Source: Fulvivirgaceae bacterium JP3-4 (lineage in GTDB: Bacteria > Bacteroidota > Bacteroidia > Cytophagales > Cyclobacteriaceae). From it: a stretch of DNA of 64,000 bases. The translations under genes and the position numbers were made by a program. A model generated the notes under the pieces. The model was not told where the DNA came from. It saw only the letters and a program-made list of their open reading frames with translations, and ran no database searches. Positions 34,444 to 44,001 of this stretch are shown here, piece by piece. The stretch's first letter is position 1; every line of letters starts with the position of its first letter. Where the stretch lies: NCBI GenBank assembly GCA_029309925.1, contig JARKND010000001.1, positions 1,488,001 through 1,552,000 of the forward strand, read 5' to 3'.

Positions 34444-35670
34444 TCAGCCTTTCGCCTTCATCATCCGAAGTGTGAAGAAGCCAAGCAGTGCGATTACCGC
34501 GATCAGTATTCCCCAGAGCCATGCCTTATTCTCAAAAATCGCTTTCATAGCGACTGGCGCTTTTGCAACATTTTCCTCTGCGCCCAGTGTAGCTTCTGCG
34601 TTCTGTAAAGGAATTTTCTCCCTGAAATGTTCGATGTCATATTCGGGTCGCGCGCGATGCGCTGCTCCATAGAACAGATAGTTCTCTCCCGGCTTGAGTT
34701 GAGCCCGCAAATGAACTTTAGCTCCGGTAAGTTTGATACCTGAAATTTGAAGTGGAGGGTTGTCAAAATTATCAATGGTGATGCGAAGGCGGTTTGTCAA
34801 CGTGAACGGAATTGAGAACTGGTTGCGCTTGAACGAAGTGATCAGGCTGCCCGAAACCATCTGATAATTCCGGATCCAGCCCCGTTCCGTCTTTGTACTA
34901 TCGACCAGAGTCTCGACAGTCATGTGCCGATAAAAATCATTCTGCTGATCGATCTCGAGCATAATGTTGCTCACCGGGCGTAAGTAATCGAGTTTCACAT
35001 CGATAACAGACCGCTTACTCTTCTTGTCCGTGGATACTTTTAAAGTTGAGGATATGTTGTCGAATGAACCGGGCTTGATCTCATCGAGCCGAAACGCTGT
35101 GCTCCTGAATGTCAGCTTATCCGGGGAGGCAATCGTCAGTCGCAAATAGTTGTAGTCAGTCAATGGAAAGTTGACGAGTGAGGAGGCATATTTTTCACGA
35201 TCGTTATCGACTGAAAATATTTTTTCGTCACGCGCCAACTCAAACCATTGTTTACGGTCAGGGCTGCCTTCGATTTTTACGGTGGCGAAGTAATTCTTTT
35301 CGTTGAAAGAAAGCTCCAGGTAATTCACCTTGTAGCCTGAATTCAGGAACGTGATATATTGTTCGCTGCCCTTCTTACTTTGATTAATAGTCGACAGCAC
35401 TACTTCATGCCTGGTGATTTCAGTGTCAAGAACATCAAGCAGGTAAGGGACTTCAGTGGTATCTGCTTGTGATAACTGCAAGATCCGCAGATCTGAAAAG
35501 TCCTGTCTGCAATGTTGAAATAGATCCGGTGGCAACGCAATCGTATGCCAGGCATCAGCGTTAACGTTGATAATTTTTCTGCGAAATGAAAAATCAGCTT
35601 GCTGCGCATTGGCCGTGATGGCAAGTGCAAACGCGAATAATATCAGCAGAAGGTGTCTATTGGATTTCAT
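34444..35670 (-). CDS. DUF3999 family membrane-anchored protein
   Basis: About 408 residues from the ATG at 35670 (MKSNRHLLLILFAFALAITANA, signal peptide). An upstream frame to 35730 is rejected because it runs into the DUF2339 gene. The body is beta-rich with galactose-binding-like repeats (YLELSFNEKNYFATVKIEGSPDRKQWFEL, YNYLRLTIASPDKL). One C-terminal transmembrane helix (WLWGILIAVIALLGFFTL) is followed by a short basic tail. DUF3999 commonly occurs beside DUF2339 and the function is unknown. The ATG overlaps the DUF2339 stop by 14 bases, indicating coupled translation. Confidence 0.82.
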   Translation of the reverse strand: MKSNRHLLLILFAFALAITANAQQADFSFRRKIINVNADAWHTIALPPDLFQHCRQDFSDLRILQLSQADTTEVPYLLDVLDTEITRHEVVLSTINQSKKGSEQYITFLNSGYKVNYLELSFNEKNYFATVKIEGSPDRKQWFELARDEKIFSVDNDREKYASSLVNFPLTDYNYLRLTIASPDKLTFRSTAFRLDEIKPGSFDNISSTLKVSTDKKSKRSVIDVKLDYLRPVSNIMLEIDQQNDFYRHMTVETLVDSTKTERGWIRNYQMVSGSLITSFKRNQFSIPFTLTNRLRITIDNFDNPPLQISGIKLTGAKVHLRAQLKPGENYLFYGAAHRARPEYDIEHFREKIPLQNAEATLGAEENVAKAPVAMKAIFENKAWLWGILIAVIALLGFFTLRMMKAKG

Positions 35671-38011
35671 TTTCGACAGCACGTTTGTTCTTATTATAAA
35701 GGAATGAAGCCACCAGCAGCAGCACACCAAGAATGATCATGACGATTGTTTTTGAAATCGTGCTCATATCTGCCATGTCATAAATGAAGAGCTTCACTAG
35801 TGTAACAGCAAAAAGTACGATGGCCGAAATCCGAAGGTATCCCAGATTTTTCCAGAGGCCAAGCACGATCAGGAACAAGGCGTAAGCTCCCCACAAAATG
35901 CTCAGCCCGAGTTTGAAACTGTTTTCGACCAATGCCATGTCAAGCCAGTGAACAAGTTCGCTGCTTAATAAAATGAGAATTGCCAGGTGGAGCAATATCT
36001 TTTCTGTCTGGCGAACAGGTAGAGTGAAGATCTCATTTTTCATGTGCCGCATGTTGATCAACAATAATGGAATCACGAGTGCTATCCCGACATACCTGAC
36101 AAGAATGTTTCCTTCACGCACAAAATATGGATTGTTGGCATCATTGAGATACGTGTAACGCAGCCAGCTTAGTTCGTATAAGCCCATCAGCAGAAATACG
36201 GTCACTACAAGCGCATTCATGGCAAGGCTTGCGATCATCGTGTACCGATCTTTCAGGTAGCGGATCTGAATGATCGACATGACAATCGCGAAAATTGCGG
36301 AGTAGTAAATCAACCAAAGGTGTTTAAAGCGAAGGAGGTCCTGGTCGTACTCCTGGTAACGGTCGCCATACTCAGTGGTTGTCCACACTGCATTTTGCCA
36401 GTAGCGCTGATCCCACAAATATTCTACTTCCTTGAAGATTCCAAAGTATAGTACCACCACTGCGATGACGCCCAGACCATAAATGATCAGGTTATTTGTT
36501 CCTGCGTCTGGGAAAGGAGAAGTATAATTTTTTCTTGTGGCAAAAAAAGCTGCCGCACAGACCGCTGCGCATACGCCAATCGTTGTAAGAAATTGGATGT
36601 TCAGAAAAGGTGTGATGACAATCCTGTCCTCTGGTCCAAAATATTCCTGTGAAATATAAAAAGCATCCCAGTCGTGGAGAAGACTGCCCACCGCCACCAG
36701 CACCAGAGGGTATGACAGCTTTTCGTATACTGGAAATTGTTTTGTCCTTCCGATCCAGAAAAGTAACAATGCTTCCATCGCCCATACAAGGGTCACCCAG
36801 TTGCCTTCGAGCTGAACAGGAACAGCGAGTGTGAGAAAGACGAGCACCATGCCCGCCACAAAATAGAATGTGTCGCGTAGCTGACGCTGTTGCTTGTAAA
36901 TGATCACGCAGGCGACAAAATGCATTACTGCGGTTGCTACTGTAAATAAGCCCAGCAGTTCATCACCGCCCGGCATCTCCTCGATGGCTGCATATCCGAA
37001 GCCATAGAACACGAATGAGTTGATCAGCATGAAGGCGAGGTCTAGTTTCTCAAGTGGCTCCTTGCGCAGCAGCTTGTAGGAGAGAAACGTTATATAAAAC
37101 GTAACAAAGAAGATCAACGAGAAGCCGACACTGATTGCCAGATGTTTTTCTGCTGTAAACTGATCGACATACCAGACACCAAACGACAACCATGTGAGTA
37201 CAAAAGCCAGGTAGTAGAGGCGTTTCCAGTACTTTTTGAAAGCGAGCAGCAGAATTCCACCGTTGATAATTGTGATATAAGAAAAAAGGATCACCACTCG
37301 ACCTGAACCATCGCTCAGTAAGAATGGAACGGCATACGCACCAACAAGTCCAATGGTGCCAATAACCTCAATGTTGTATTGGATGGCCGCGAAGACTGTA
37401 AATGCCGTAAAAACCACCATCAGTGCAAACGCCATCACCTGCGGTATCAGTTGATAAAAATCATAGGCTGCAAACGTGATGAAGTACAGCACCGCCATAC
37501 CCCCGCTCAGCAGCACCGCACTGAAATTATGATGTTGCTTCTTGATTCGCAGCGCGAGGAAAATCAATATGATGCCAGACAGATATCCGAGGATGATCCT
37601 TGTCAGCGGTTGCATCAGTTGATGATCAATGGAATACTTCACACCAAATCCGATTCCAATGACGAGGATTGCAATTCCGATTTTGTTAAGCAGATTAGTG
37701 CCGATAAACTCTTCGATCGGAGTTTTGTCCTTCCTGACTTTCTGTGGCGGAGCAATTTTTGGTTTTTCTTCCGGTGCCTTGAATGTCGGGACAATTTCTT
37801 TAACCGGTGGTTTTTCCGTGGGCACCGAAACTAGTGGCTGTGCCACCTCTTTTTTTACGACAGGTTGCTGAACAACAGTGCGGTCGCTCAGATCAAGTTC
37901 GAAGATTTGTGTCTGGAGTCGTGCGATGTCCTCCTGAAAAGACTTTTGTTTTCGGGCGATTTCTTCAATCTTTTCGTGAAGTTCACGAATTGCCTTGTTC
38001 TTGTCTTCCAT
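35657..38011 (-). CDS. DUF2339 polytopic membrane protein
   Basis: About 784 residues from the ATG at 38011 (MEDKNKAIRELHEKIEE); a TTG at 38032 is in frame but weaker. An N-terminal coiled coil (about 1-45) and a Pro/Lys-rich linker precede IEEFIGTNLLNKIGIAILVIGIGFGVKYSID, the signature opening of DUF2339. More than 20 hydrophobic segments fill the rest. The family has no established activity. It is followed by DUF3999 with a 14-base overlap, the pairing usually seen, suggesting one complex: a large membrane core plus a periplasmic partner. Confidence 0.85.
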   Translation of the reverse strand: MEDKNKAIRELHEKIEEIARKQKSFQEDIARLQTQIFELDLSDRTVVQQPVVKKEVAQPLVSVPTEKPPVKEIVPTFKAPEEKPKIAPPQKVRKDKTPIEEFIGTNLLNKIGIAILVIGIGFGVKYSIDHQLMQPLTRIILGYLSGIILIFLALRIKKQHHNFSAVLLSGGMAVLYFITFAAYDFYQLIPQVMAFALMVVFTAFTVFAAIQYNIEVIGTIGLVGAYAVPFLLSDGSGRVVILFSYITIINGGILLLAFKKYWKRLYYLAFVLTWLSFGVWYVDQFTAEKHLAISVGFSLIFFVTFYITFLSYKLLRKEPLEKLDLAFMLINSFVFYGFGYAAIEEMPGGDELLGLFTVATAVMHFVACVIIYKQQRQLRDTFYFVAGMVLVFLTLAVPVQLEGNWVTLVWAMEALLLFWIGRTKQFPVYEKLSYPLVLVAVGSLLHDWDAFYISQEYFGPEDRIVITPFLNIQFLTTIGVCAAVCAAAFFATRKNYTSPFPDAGTNNLIIYGLGVIAVVVLYFGIFKEVEYLWDQRYWQNAVWTTTEYGDRYQEYDQDLLRFKHLWLIYYSAIFAIVMSIIQIRYLKDRYTMIASLAMNALVVTVFLLMGLYELSWLRYTYLNDANNPYFVREGNILVRYVGIALVIPLLLINMRHMKNEIFTLPVRQTEKILLHLAILILLSSELVHWLDMALVENSFKLGLSILWGAYALFLIVLGLWKNLGYLRISAIVLFAVTLVKLFIYDMADMSTISKTIVMIILGVLLLVASFLYNKNKRAVENEIQ

Positions 38012-38075
38012 GAGCGGTAGGGTGTTCTTCAAGTATATAAAAAACCGGGGAAATTATTGGAACGATGTAAGCTTT

Positions 38076-40577
38076 TCAGACGGGATCGACATCCGCTATG
38101 ATGCGTACACTCCGAAATTCTTTTTCTTTCAAAATCTGCTCCATCGACAATCCGATCATACTCTTTAATTGCGCAATATCTCCTTTGCCACGAAACATCT
38201 TGATCAGGATGCTCATCAGGAACTGATTACGGATTTTCGATATCATAGGTTCTCCCGGCCCTAAGATTCTCACTCCCGGGAGCCGTTGCTGAAGATCATC
38301 AGCCAGCGCATGTGAAGCATCGCGGCAAACTTTTTTATCGATATGCTTCACGGTGATTTCGATCAGGCGCGTAAATGGCGGGTAGCCATGCTGTTGTCTG
38401 TCTTCAATCTCGCGAAGAAAAAAGTCGCGATATTGGTTGTGTAAAATAAAATCGAGCAGGGGATGATCCGGGCTTGACGTCTGAATAACAACTTTGCCCT
38501 GCTTTTCTCTGCGCCCCGCGCGTCCACTGACCTGCGTGATCAGCTGGTAGGCGCGTTCATATGAGCGAAAATCGGGAAAGTGCATCATCCTGTCCGCGTT
38601 GAACACCCCGACAAGATTCACACGATCGAAGTCGAGGCCCTTGGTTACCATTTGTGTTCCTACCAGAATATCTGTTTCGCCATTTTCGAATTGCTCGATG
38701 ATGGTTTCATAGCCGGTTTTGGACCGCGTGGTATCCAGATCCATGCGCTGTACCTGTGCTTCAGGAAAATACAGGTTCAACTCTTCTTCAAGTTTCTCCG
38801 TCCCGTACCCTACCGTTGATATACGGGTGGAAGTGCAGGTCGGGCATTGTGTTGGAAGTGATTCCTTGTAACCGCAGTAGTGGCAAACCAGTGCGTGTTT
38901 GTACTGGTGGTAGGTGAGGCTTACTGCACAGTTAACGCATTTAGGTACCCAGCCGCAGTCTTCACAATTCACCATCGGTGAGTAGCCTCTCCGGTTCTGG
39001 AAAATAATGACCTGTTCCTTCCGCGTGAGCGTCTCTTCTATATTGCGAAGCAGCAAACCGGAAAATTCTCCTTTCAACGTTTTGCTTTTTCTCTCGCGGC
39101 CCATATCTGCAAGGATGATCTGGGGAAGCTGTGCATCGCCAAACCGTTTTGTCAGCGTCACCAGACCGTATTTGTTTTGGCTCGCATGAAAATATGTTTC
39201 GACCGATGGCGTTGCAGACCCAAGCAACACCTTCGCATGATGAAGCTGGCCCATCATCAGCGCAGCATCTCTCGCATGGTAACGCGGTGCCGGTTCCTGC
39301 TGTTTATAAGATGCATCGTGCTCCTCGTCAATGATGATCAGTCCAAGGTTGTCAAAGGGAAGGAAAATGGAAGAGCGTACGCCAATGACAAACTGAAGGG
39401 TGCCATTGAGCACACCGTTCCAGACTTCAACGCGTTCGTTGTCCGAGAACTTCGAGTGATAAACACCCATCGTTGAGCCAAATACTTTTTTCAGGCGGTG
39501 AACGATCTGTGTTGTCAACGCGATCTCAGGCAGCAGATACAGGACCTGCGCATTGCTCTCGAGCGCTTTTTTGATCAGGTTGATATAGATTTCCGTCTTT
39601 CCGCTCCCGGTAATTCCATGCAGCAGCGTGATCCCATGTGTGTCAAAGCTTTTGAAAATTTCTGACTGTGCACGTTCCTGCTCTTCGCTGAGCAGTATTT
39701 TCGGTGTTTCGCCCTGATCGTCAAATCCGAATCTTGGAATGATCTGCTCAAACTCTTCAAACACTCCGTTTTTAACAAGGGTATTCACCGATGATTCGGA
39801 AATGTCTTCAGCGAGCAATGCTTTCTTTGCAACACCTGATTTATTGCGCGAAGGATCCTGTAGCACCGGCAGTTCCTGCAGCAATTTCAGTAGGACCTCT
39901 TCCTGTTTTGGCTTTGATGACAGTTTTTCAAAAAGTTTTTGCAGCGCCTCTTCCTGCAGATATTCGGCAGTCAGCCGGATGCGCTTTTCGGTTTTTGGCC
40001 GGAATTTTTCTTTAACTTCTTCATATAAAACAATCGCATTCTTTCCCGCGAGTGATTTCAAAATCGTGTAAATCGATTTTACGCCCAGAAATTTTGCGAT
40101 ATCGGTGTAGCTGAGGGAATCATGTTGCAGCCTCCGGATCAGCATCAGCTCTTTTTCAGAAAAAGCAAACGTTGACTCTTCAAGGTCAAATCCCGGATGG
40201 AGCTGGACCATCGACTCGCTCGATAATTTTAGCCCTGCCGGAAGCGCAGCGTTCATCACTTCACCCAGCGTGCACATGTAATAGTCGGCCATCCATTGAA
40301 ATAGCTTCAGTTGCACGTCTGTAACAGCGGGAAATTCATCAAGAATCTCCAGGATGTATTTTGCTTCGTAGTCCTTTGGAGGATTTTTGTGCACCTCAGT
40401 GATCAGACCCGTAAGGATCTTGCGGTCACCGAACTGTACAATCGCGCGCTGACCTTTTCGTATGTGTGCATTGAGTTCGAGGGGAACGCGGTACGTAAAT
40501 AGCCGCGGTATAGGAACAGGAAGCAGCAACTCTGCAAAGAGCGTTTCTCGCGAATCAGACTGCTCGAATATTTCCAC
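38076..40577 (-). CDS. priA: Primosomal protein N' (PriA helicase)
   Basis: 833 residues starting at GTG. An N-terminal 3'-DNA-end binding domain and winged helix (about 1-300) are followed by helicase motifs: Walker A HGITGSGKTEIY, DEEH in IIDEEHDASYKQ, LGSATPSVE, and VGTQMVTKGLDFDRVNLVG / QVSGRAGRREKQG. Eight zinc-binding cysteines occur in the CEDCGWVPKCVNC and CHYCGYKESLPTQCPTC region. PriA reloads the replisome at stalled forks. It lies 64 bases upstream of the DUF2339 gene on the same strand. Confidence 0.95.
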   Translation of the reverse strand: MEIFEQSDSRETLFAELLLPVPIPRLFTYRVPLELNAHIRKGQRAIVQFGDRKILTGLITEVHKNPPKDYEAKYILEILDEFPAVTDVQLKLFQWMADYYMCTLGEVMNAALPAGLKLSSESMVQLHPGFDLEESTFAFSEKELMLIRRLQHDSLSYTDIAKFLGVKSIYTILKSLAGKNAIVLYEEVKEKFRPKTEKRIRLTAEYLQEEALQKLFEKLSSKPKQEEVLLKLLQELPVLQDPSRNKSGVAKKALLAEDISESSVNTLVKNGVFEEFEQIIPRFGFDDQGETPKILLSEEQERAQSEIFKSFDTHGITLLHGITGSGKTEIYINLIKKALESNAQVLYLLPEIALTTQIVHRLKKVFGSTMGVYHSKFSDNERVEVWNGVLNGTLQFVIGVRSSIFLPFDNLGLIIIDEEHDASYKQQEPAPRYHARDAALMMGQLHHAKVLLGSATPSVETYFHASQNKYGLVTLTKRFGDAQLPQIILADMGRERKSKTLKGEFSGLLLRNIEETLTRKEQVIIFQNRRGYSPMVNCEDCGWVPKCVNCAVSLTYHQYKHALVCHYCGYKESLPTQCPTCTSTRISTVGYGTEKLEEELNLYFPEAQVQRMDLDTTRSKTGYETIIEQFENGETDILVGTQMVTKGLDFDRVNLVGVFNADRMMHFPDFRSYERAYQLITQVSGRAGRREKQGKVVIQTSSPDHPLLDFILHNQYRDFFLREIEDRQQHGYPPFTRLIEITVKHIDKKVCRDASHALADDLQQRLPGVRILGPGEPMISKIRNQFLMSILIKMFRGKGDIAQLKSMIGLSMEQILKEKEFRSVRIIADVDPV

Positions 40578-40788
40578 CGGGCGCTAAGTTAACTGCAGGG
40601 TATTTAAAAGTCTTCAAATTAGAGATTTTTTCAGAATTGAAAGTGATCGGGAGGAGGAGTTCAATTTGTCTACTCCCTTCTTTATCTTGTTGTGATTCAG
40701 ATCAACAGATGCAACAGGTTTCCGCTGCGTTCAGCGCTTCCAAAATCATAATCAAAATGTTCGATGGCTTGGGCCATTGCTCGCCTAG

Positions 40789-42813
40789 TCATTGCAGCAG
40801 TTGTTCATAGGCTTCTGCAACTGTGTGCACTGGTCGCTGACAAGATTTATTGTAACACACATAAATCGTATCCTTGCCATTGAGGGCAACCTTTCCCTGC
40901 ATCAGCGGAAGATCGCTTGTATGACGAGTACCCATCGTTAAAGCAAAGGGCTCGTATCGATTGGCAAACGCAAGAAGATCTTCATTGGCTTGGTCACCGA
41001 CAAACGCTACTTCCGCCATTCCTTTCCTGATCTCAGCAAAGACAATTCCCCAGTTCGACATGTAGTTCGGTTCGTTGGTAATCAGGTAGCCAAGCGATTC
41101 TACCATTCTGATCGTCATTTGCTTCCATTCATCCTTGTCAAGCAGAACCCCGACCTGGAAAAGGTTTTGCGCCATCACTGAGTTTGATGAGGGGATCACA
41201 TTGTCAAATATCTCCTTCTTCTGAGCGATCAGTTTTTCACCGTACTTGCTGGCGTAGTGAAAGAAGCCATCGCTGGAGTCCAGGAAGTTGTCGATGGTGT
41301 GCGACACGAAGACTTCAGCCCGCCTGAGCCAGTAGTCATTGAATGTAACCTGGTAAAGCCTGACACAGGCCTGAATGAAATACGCGTAGTCATCGAGAAA
41401 CGCATGTGTATTCGAACGCTTTCCCTTGAATGAACGATACAGTGAAGTCACATCGCACATCTCACGTTCGATAAACTCCATGTTCTTCAGCGCAGCTTTC
41501 AGAAACTTTTCACTGCCTGTATACTTGTAAGCATCGGCAAGTCCCGCCACCATCATCGCATTCCAGCCGAGAATGATCTTGTCATCCAGACCGGGTTTGA
41601 TTCGTTTGTCACGTACGGCCAGCAACTTATCTTTGTATGACCGGAGTTTCTGCTTCCATGCTTTTTTTTCCTGATTGGTTTTTTCCAGGAACTTATCATC
41701 ATCAATTGCGCGGAACAGGATGTTTTGTCCGTGCTCCCAGTTGCCTTCCGCTTTCACCGAGAAGTATGTTGCAAAAAGATCGAAGTCATTGCCGAGTAAA
41801 GCTGCGAGTTCATCTTTTGTCCAGACATAGAATTTACCTTCAACACCTTCACTATCGGCATCCAGTGCTGAATAGAATCCGCCTTCCGGATGCATCATCT
41901 CTGTCTGAAGCCACTCGAACGTTTCGTTGAGCACCGACAGAAATTCATCGTCTTTGGTGATGGCGTATGCTTCTGCGTATAGCGACATCAGTTGTGCGTT
42001 GTCGTATAGCATTTTTTCAAAGTGTGGTGCGAACCAGTAACCATCAACCGAATATCGCGCAAAACCGCCACCGAGCTGATCGTAGATTCCGCCCATGGCC
42101 ACTTTTTTCAGCGTAAGAATTGTCTGATCAAGTGCACCCTGATTCCCGCTGAGGTGATGATAACGAAGAAGCCAAAGCCAGATGGAGGGCATGATAAATT
42201 TTGGCGCTTTATCAAGGCCGCCCCAGACCTTATCAAACGCAGGTTCGAGCTTCTGGAACGCAGCGTTCAGATTGTTGCGCAGGTCGGCACTTTCTGCTGT
42301 GCGGGTGAATCTTTGAATATCCTGTGTGGCGAGATGCTGGGCAAACTGTTCTGCTGACTCGTCCACTTCGCTTCGTCTTTCTCTGAACGCGCGATTGATT
42401 CCTTCGAGAACCTGCAGCCATTGCTGGGGTGGAAAATAGGTGCCGCCATAAAAAGGCTTTTGATCAGGAGTAAGGAAAACGTTCAACGGCCATCCACCAT
42501 GCTGACCCATCGCCTGCACGGCATCCATATAAATCTGGTCGATATCAGGGCGCTCCTCGCGGTCTACTTTGATGCAGACGAGATACTCGTTCATCTTTGC
42601 CGCCATATCTTCCTTTTCAAAAACTTCCCGCTCCATCACATGGCACCAGTGACATGATGAATAGCCGATGCTTACCAGAATTGGTTTGTCTTCCTGTTTT
42701 GCTTTCAGCAATGCATCTTCTCCCCATTCGTACCAGTCAACGGGATTATGTGCGTGCTGCAGCAGGTAGGGTGATGTTGATTCGATAAGCCGGTTGGTAT
42801 GTTTCGTGATCAT
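40789..42813 (-). CDS. DUF255 thioredoxin-domain protein (YyaL/SPATA20 type)
   Basis: 674 residues. The N-terminal thioredoxin-like domain (about 1-165) has [18 protein letters not shown] and the redox motif [14 protein letters not shown]. The rest is an (alpha/alpha)6-barrel resembling N-acylglucosamine epimerases and GH-type barrels ([28 protein letters not shown]). The family is widespread from bacteria to humans and of unclear biochemical role. It has no signal peptide. It follows the GSCFA gene by 36 bases on the same strand. The 211-base gap downstream, up to priA, holds nothing I can identify. Confidence 0.88.
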   Translation of the reverse strand: MITKHTNRLIESTSPYLLQHAHNPVDWYEWGEDALLKAKQEDKPILVSIGYSSCHWCHVMEREVFEKEDMAAKMNEYLVCIKVDREERPDIDQIYMDAVQAMGQHGGWPLNVFLTPDQKPFYGGTYFPPQQWLQVLEGINRAFRERRSEVDESAEQFAQHLATQDIQRFTRTAESADLRNNLNAAFQKLEPAFDKVWGGLDKAPKFIMPSIWLWLLRYHHLSGNQGALDQTILTLKKVAMGGIYDQLGGGFARYSVDGYWFAPHFEKMLYDNAQLMSLYAEAYAITKDDEFLSVLNETFEWLQTEMMHPEGGFYSALDADSEGVEGKFYVWTKDELAALLGNDFDLFATYFSVKAEGNWEHGQNILFRAIDDDKFLEKTNQEKKAWKQKLRSYKDKLLAVRDKRIKPGLDDKIILGWNAMMVAGLADAYKYTGSEKFLKAALKNMEFIEREMCDVTSLYRSFKGKRSNTHAFLDDYAYFIQACVRLYQVTFNDYWLRRAEVFVSHTIDNFLDSSDGFFHYASKYGEKLIAQKKEIFDNVIPSSNSVMAQNLFQVGVLLDKDEWKQMTIRMVESLGYLITNEPNYMSNWGIVFAEIRKGMAEVAFVGDQANEDLLAFANRYEPFALTMGTRHTSDLPLMQGKVALNGKDTIYVCYNKSCQRPVHTVAEAYEQLLQ

Positions 42814-42849
42814 CTGTCCTTTTTAAGTTTCGGTAAAACAACCTTGCCA

Positions 42850-43833
42850 TTACGGTTGAACAATTTGTGACTGAATAGCCGCTATTTCTTCATCAACATC
42901 GAGTTTCGACTTAAGTTCCTTTAATTTATGCAATGTCTGCTGCAGGAATTGTTGATGTCCCTTCGACTGCGGATGGAATGGCTTATGTTTCAACGCATTC
43001 CGCACCAACTGCCATTCTTCGACCAGCTGCCTAGTAGATGCATCAAAATAAGCCGACATGAAATTTTGCCAGATGTAACCTTCGGCTTCTTCAGTGGGAT
43101 GCAACATGTCGGATTTATAGAAGCGGTAGTCGCGCAGGTCATCGATCATCATCTCAAAGGCAGGAAAGTATTCTACCCCGGCATAATTCGTACTGATGCT
43201 ATGACAGGCGGAGCGGAGTACGGCCTTGCTTACACTGTTGAGTTCTAGTGTGTCCTTCACGTGCCGGACAGGACTCACCGTCAGAATAAACCGGATGTTC
43301 GGATTAAATTTTCTGAGTGCAGTGTAGAGCGCATCAAAGGAGCCAACCGCTTCTTTCTCAGACATCAATCGTTTCGTGAACTTCGAAGAAGGAATCTTGT
43401 GGCAGTTGTTCACGATTTCTCCCGATTCATTCCGTGCGTATACCCAGGCCGTGCCGTAGGTGATCAGAATATATCCGGCCGATTTCAGGAAGTAATGGCT
43501 TGCCCCAACGGCATCGCTGATGGCATGTGTCAGCTGCGATTGATCGAGGGCTGAAAAGTCCGAATGAAAGTCATAATTGAGGTGGATGTCATCGCGCTTT
43601 AGGTAAGTGTGGCTAACGGGGAGTTGGTTGTTCACTGCGTATAAAATGCCTTTGTGGATCGACAGGGGATTATAGGTCGTGCCAAAGGGATTGACCAGGC
43701 AGTTGAATTTCGACTCTGCCAGACGCGATCCGATGGCATCGGCAAAACACGATCCGATGGTAAAAACCCCGCTTTTTAACCCGATTTTTTGATCTGAGGG
43801 CAACGGCCTAACGATTGTTCGGAAATGATTCAT
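42850..43833 (-). CDS. GSCFA domain-containing protein
   Basis: 327 residues. The family-naming motif GSCFA is present as FTIGSCFADAIGSRL (about 27-41), followed by NCLVNPFGTTYNPLSIHKGI. Further motifs are LITYGTAWVY, FILTVSPVRHVKD, and DMLHPTEEAEGYIW, where the Asp/His pair resembles the SGNH/GDSL catalytic dyad. The fold is predicted to be SGNH-hydrolase-like and the substrate is unknown. There is no signal peptide. It is divergent from nagB and followed closely by the DUF255 gene. Confidence 0.87.
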   Translation of the reverse strand: MNHFRTIVRPLPSDQKIGLKSGVFTIGSCFADAIGSRLAESKFNCLVNPFGTTYNPLSIHKGILYAVNNQLPVSHTYLKRDDIHLNYDFHSDFSALDQSQLTHAISDAVGASHYFLKSAGYILITYGTAWVYARNESGEIVNNCHKIPSSKFTKRLMSEKEAVGSFDALYTALRKFNPNIRFILTVSPVRHVKDTLELNSVSKAVLRSACHSISTNYAGVEYFPAFEMMIDDLRDYRFYKSDMLHPTEEAEGYIWQNFMSAYFDASTRQLVEEWQLVRNALKHKPFHPQSKGHQQFLQQTLHKLKELKSKLDVDEEIAAIQSQIVQP

Positions 43834-43855
43834 AAAATAATGTTACCGCAAACAC

Positions 43856-43887
43856 TTGAAAATTTCGCACTTTTTAAGGTACCTTTA
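43856..43887 (+). promoter_or_regulatory. Candidate promoter of nagB
   Basis: TTG at 43856-43858 and TACCTTTA at 43880-43887 fit the Bacteroidota -33 / TAnnTTTG pattern with one mismatch and a spacing of 21 bases. The -7 region overlaps the palindrome AAGGTACCTT (43876-43885). Confidence 0.35.
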
Positions 43888-43890
43888 TCC

Positions 43891-43907
43891 GGTTAAAGAT
43901 GTTAACC
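43891..43907. promoter_or_regulatory. Inverted repeat just downstream of the nagB promoter (operator candidate)
   Basis: GGTTAA (43891-43896) and TTAACC (43902-43907) are perfect inverted repeats separated by AGATG. Together with AAGGTACCTT a few bases upstream they are placed where a repressor could block transcription of nagB. Confidence 0.35.
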
Positions 43908-44001
43908 AACTCTAAAATTACAAGAAAGCCTGTCATTTGGCCGCGAAAGAGGGGGTGCGATGGGCACACACAATTTTGCAACAATAACTAACCACATAAC
44001 G

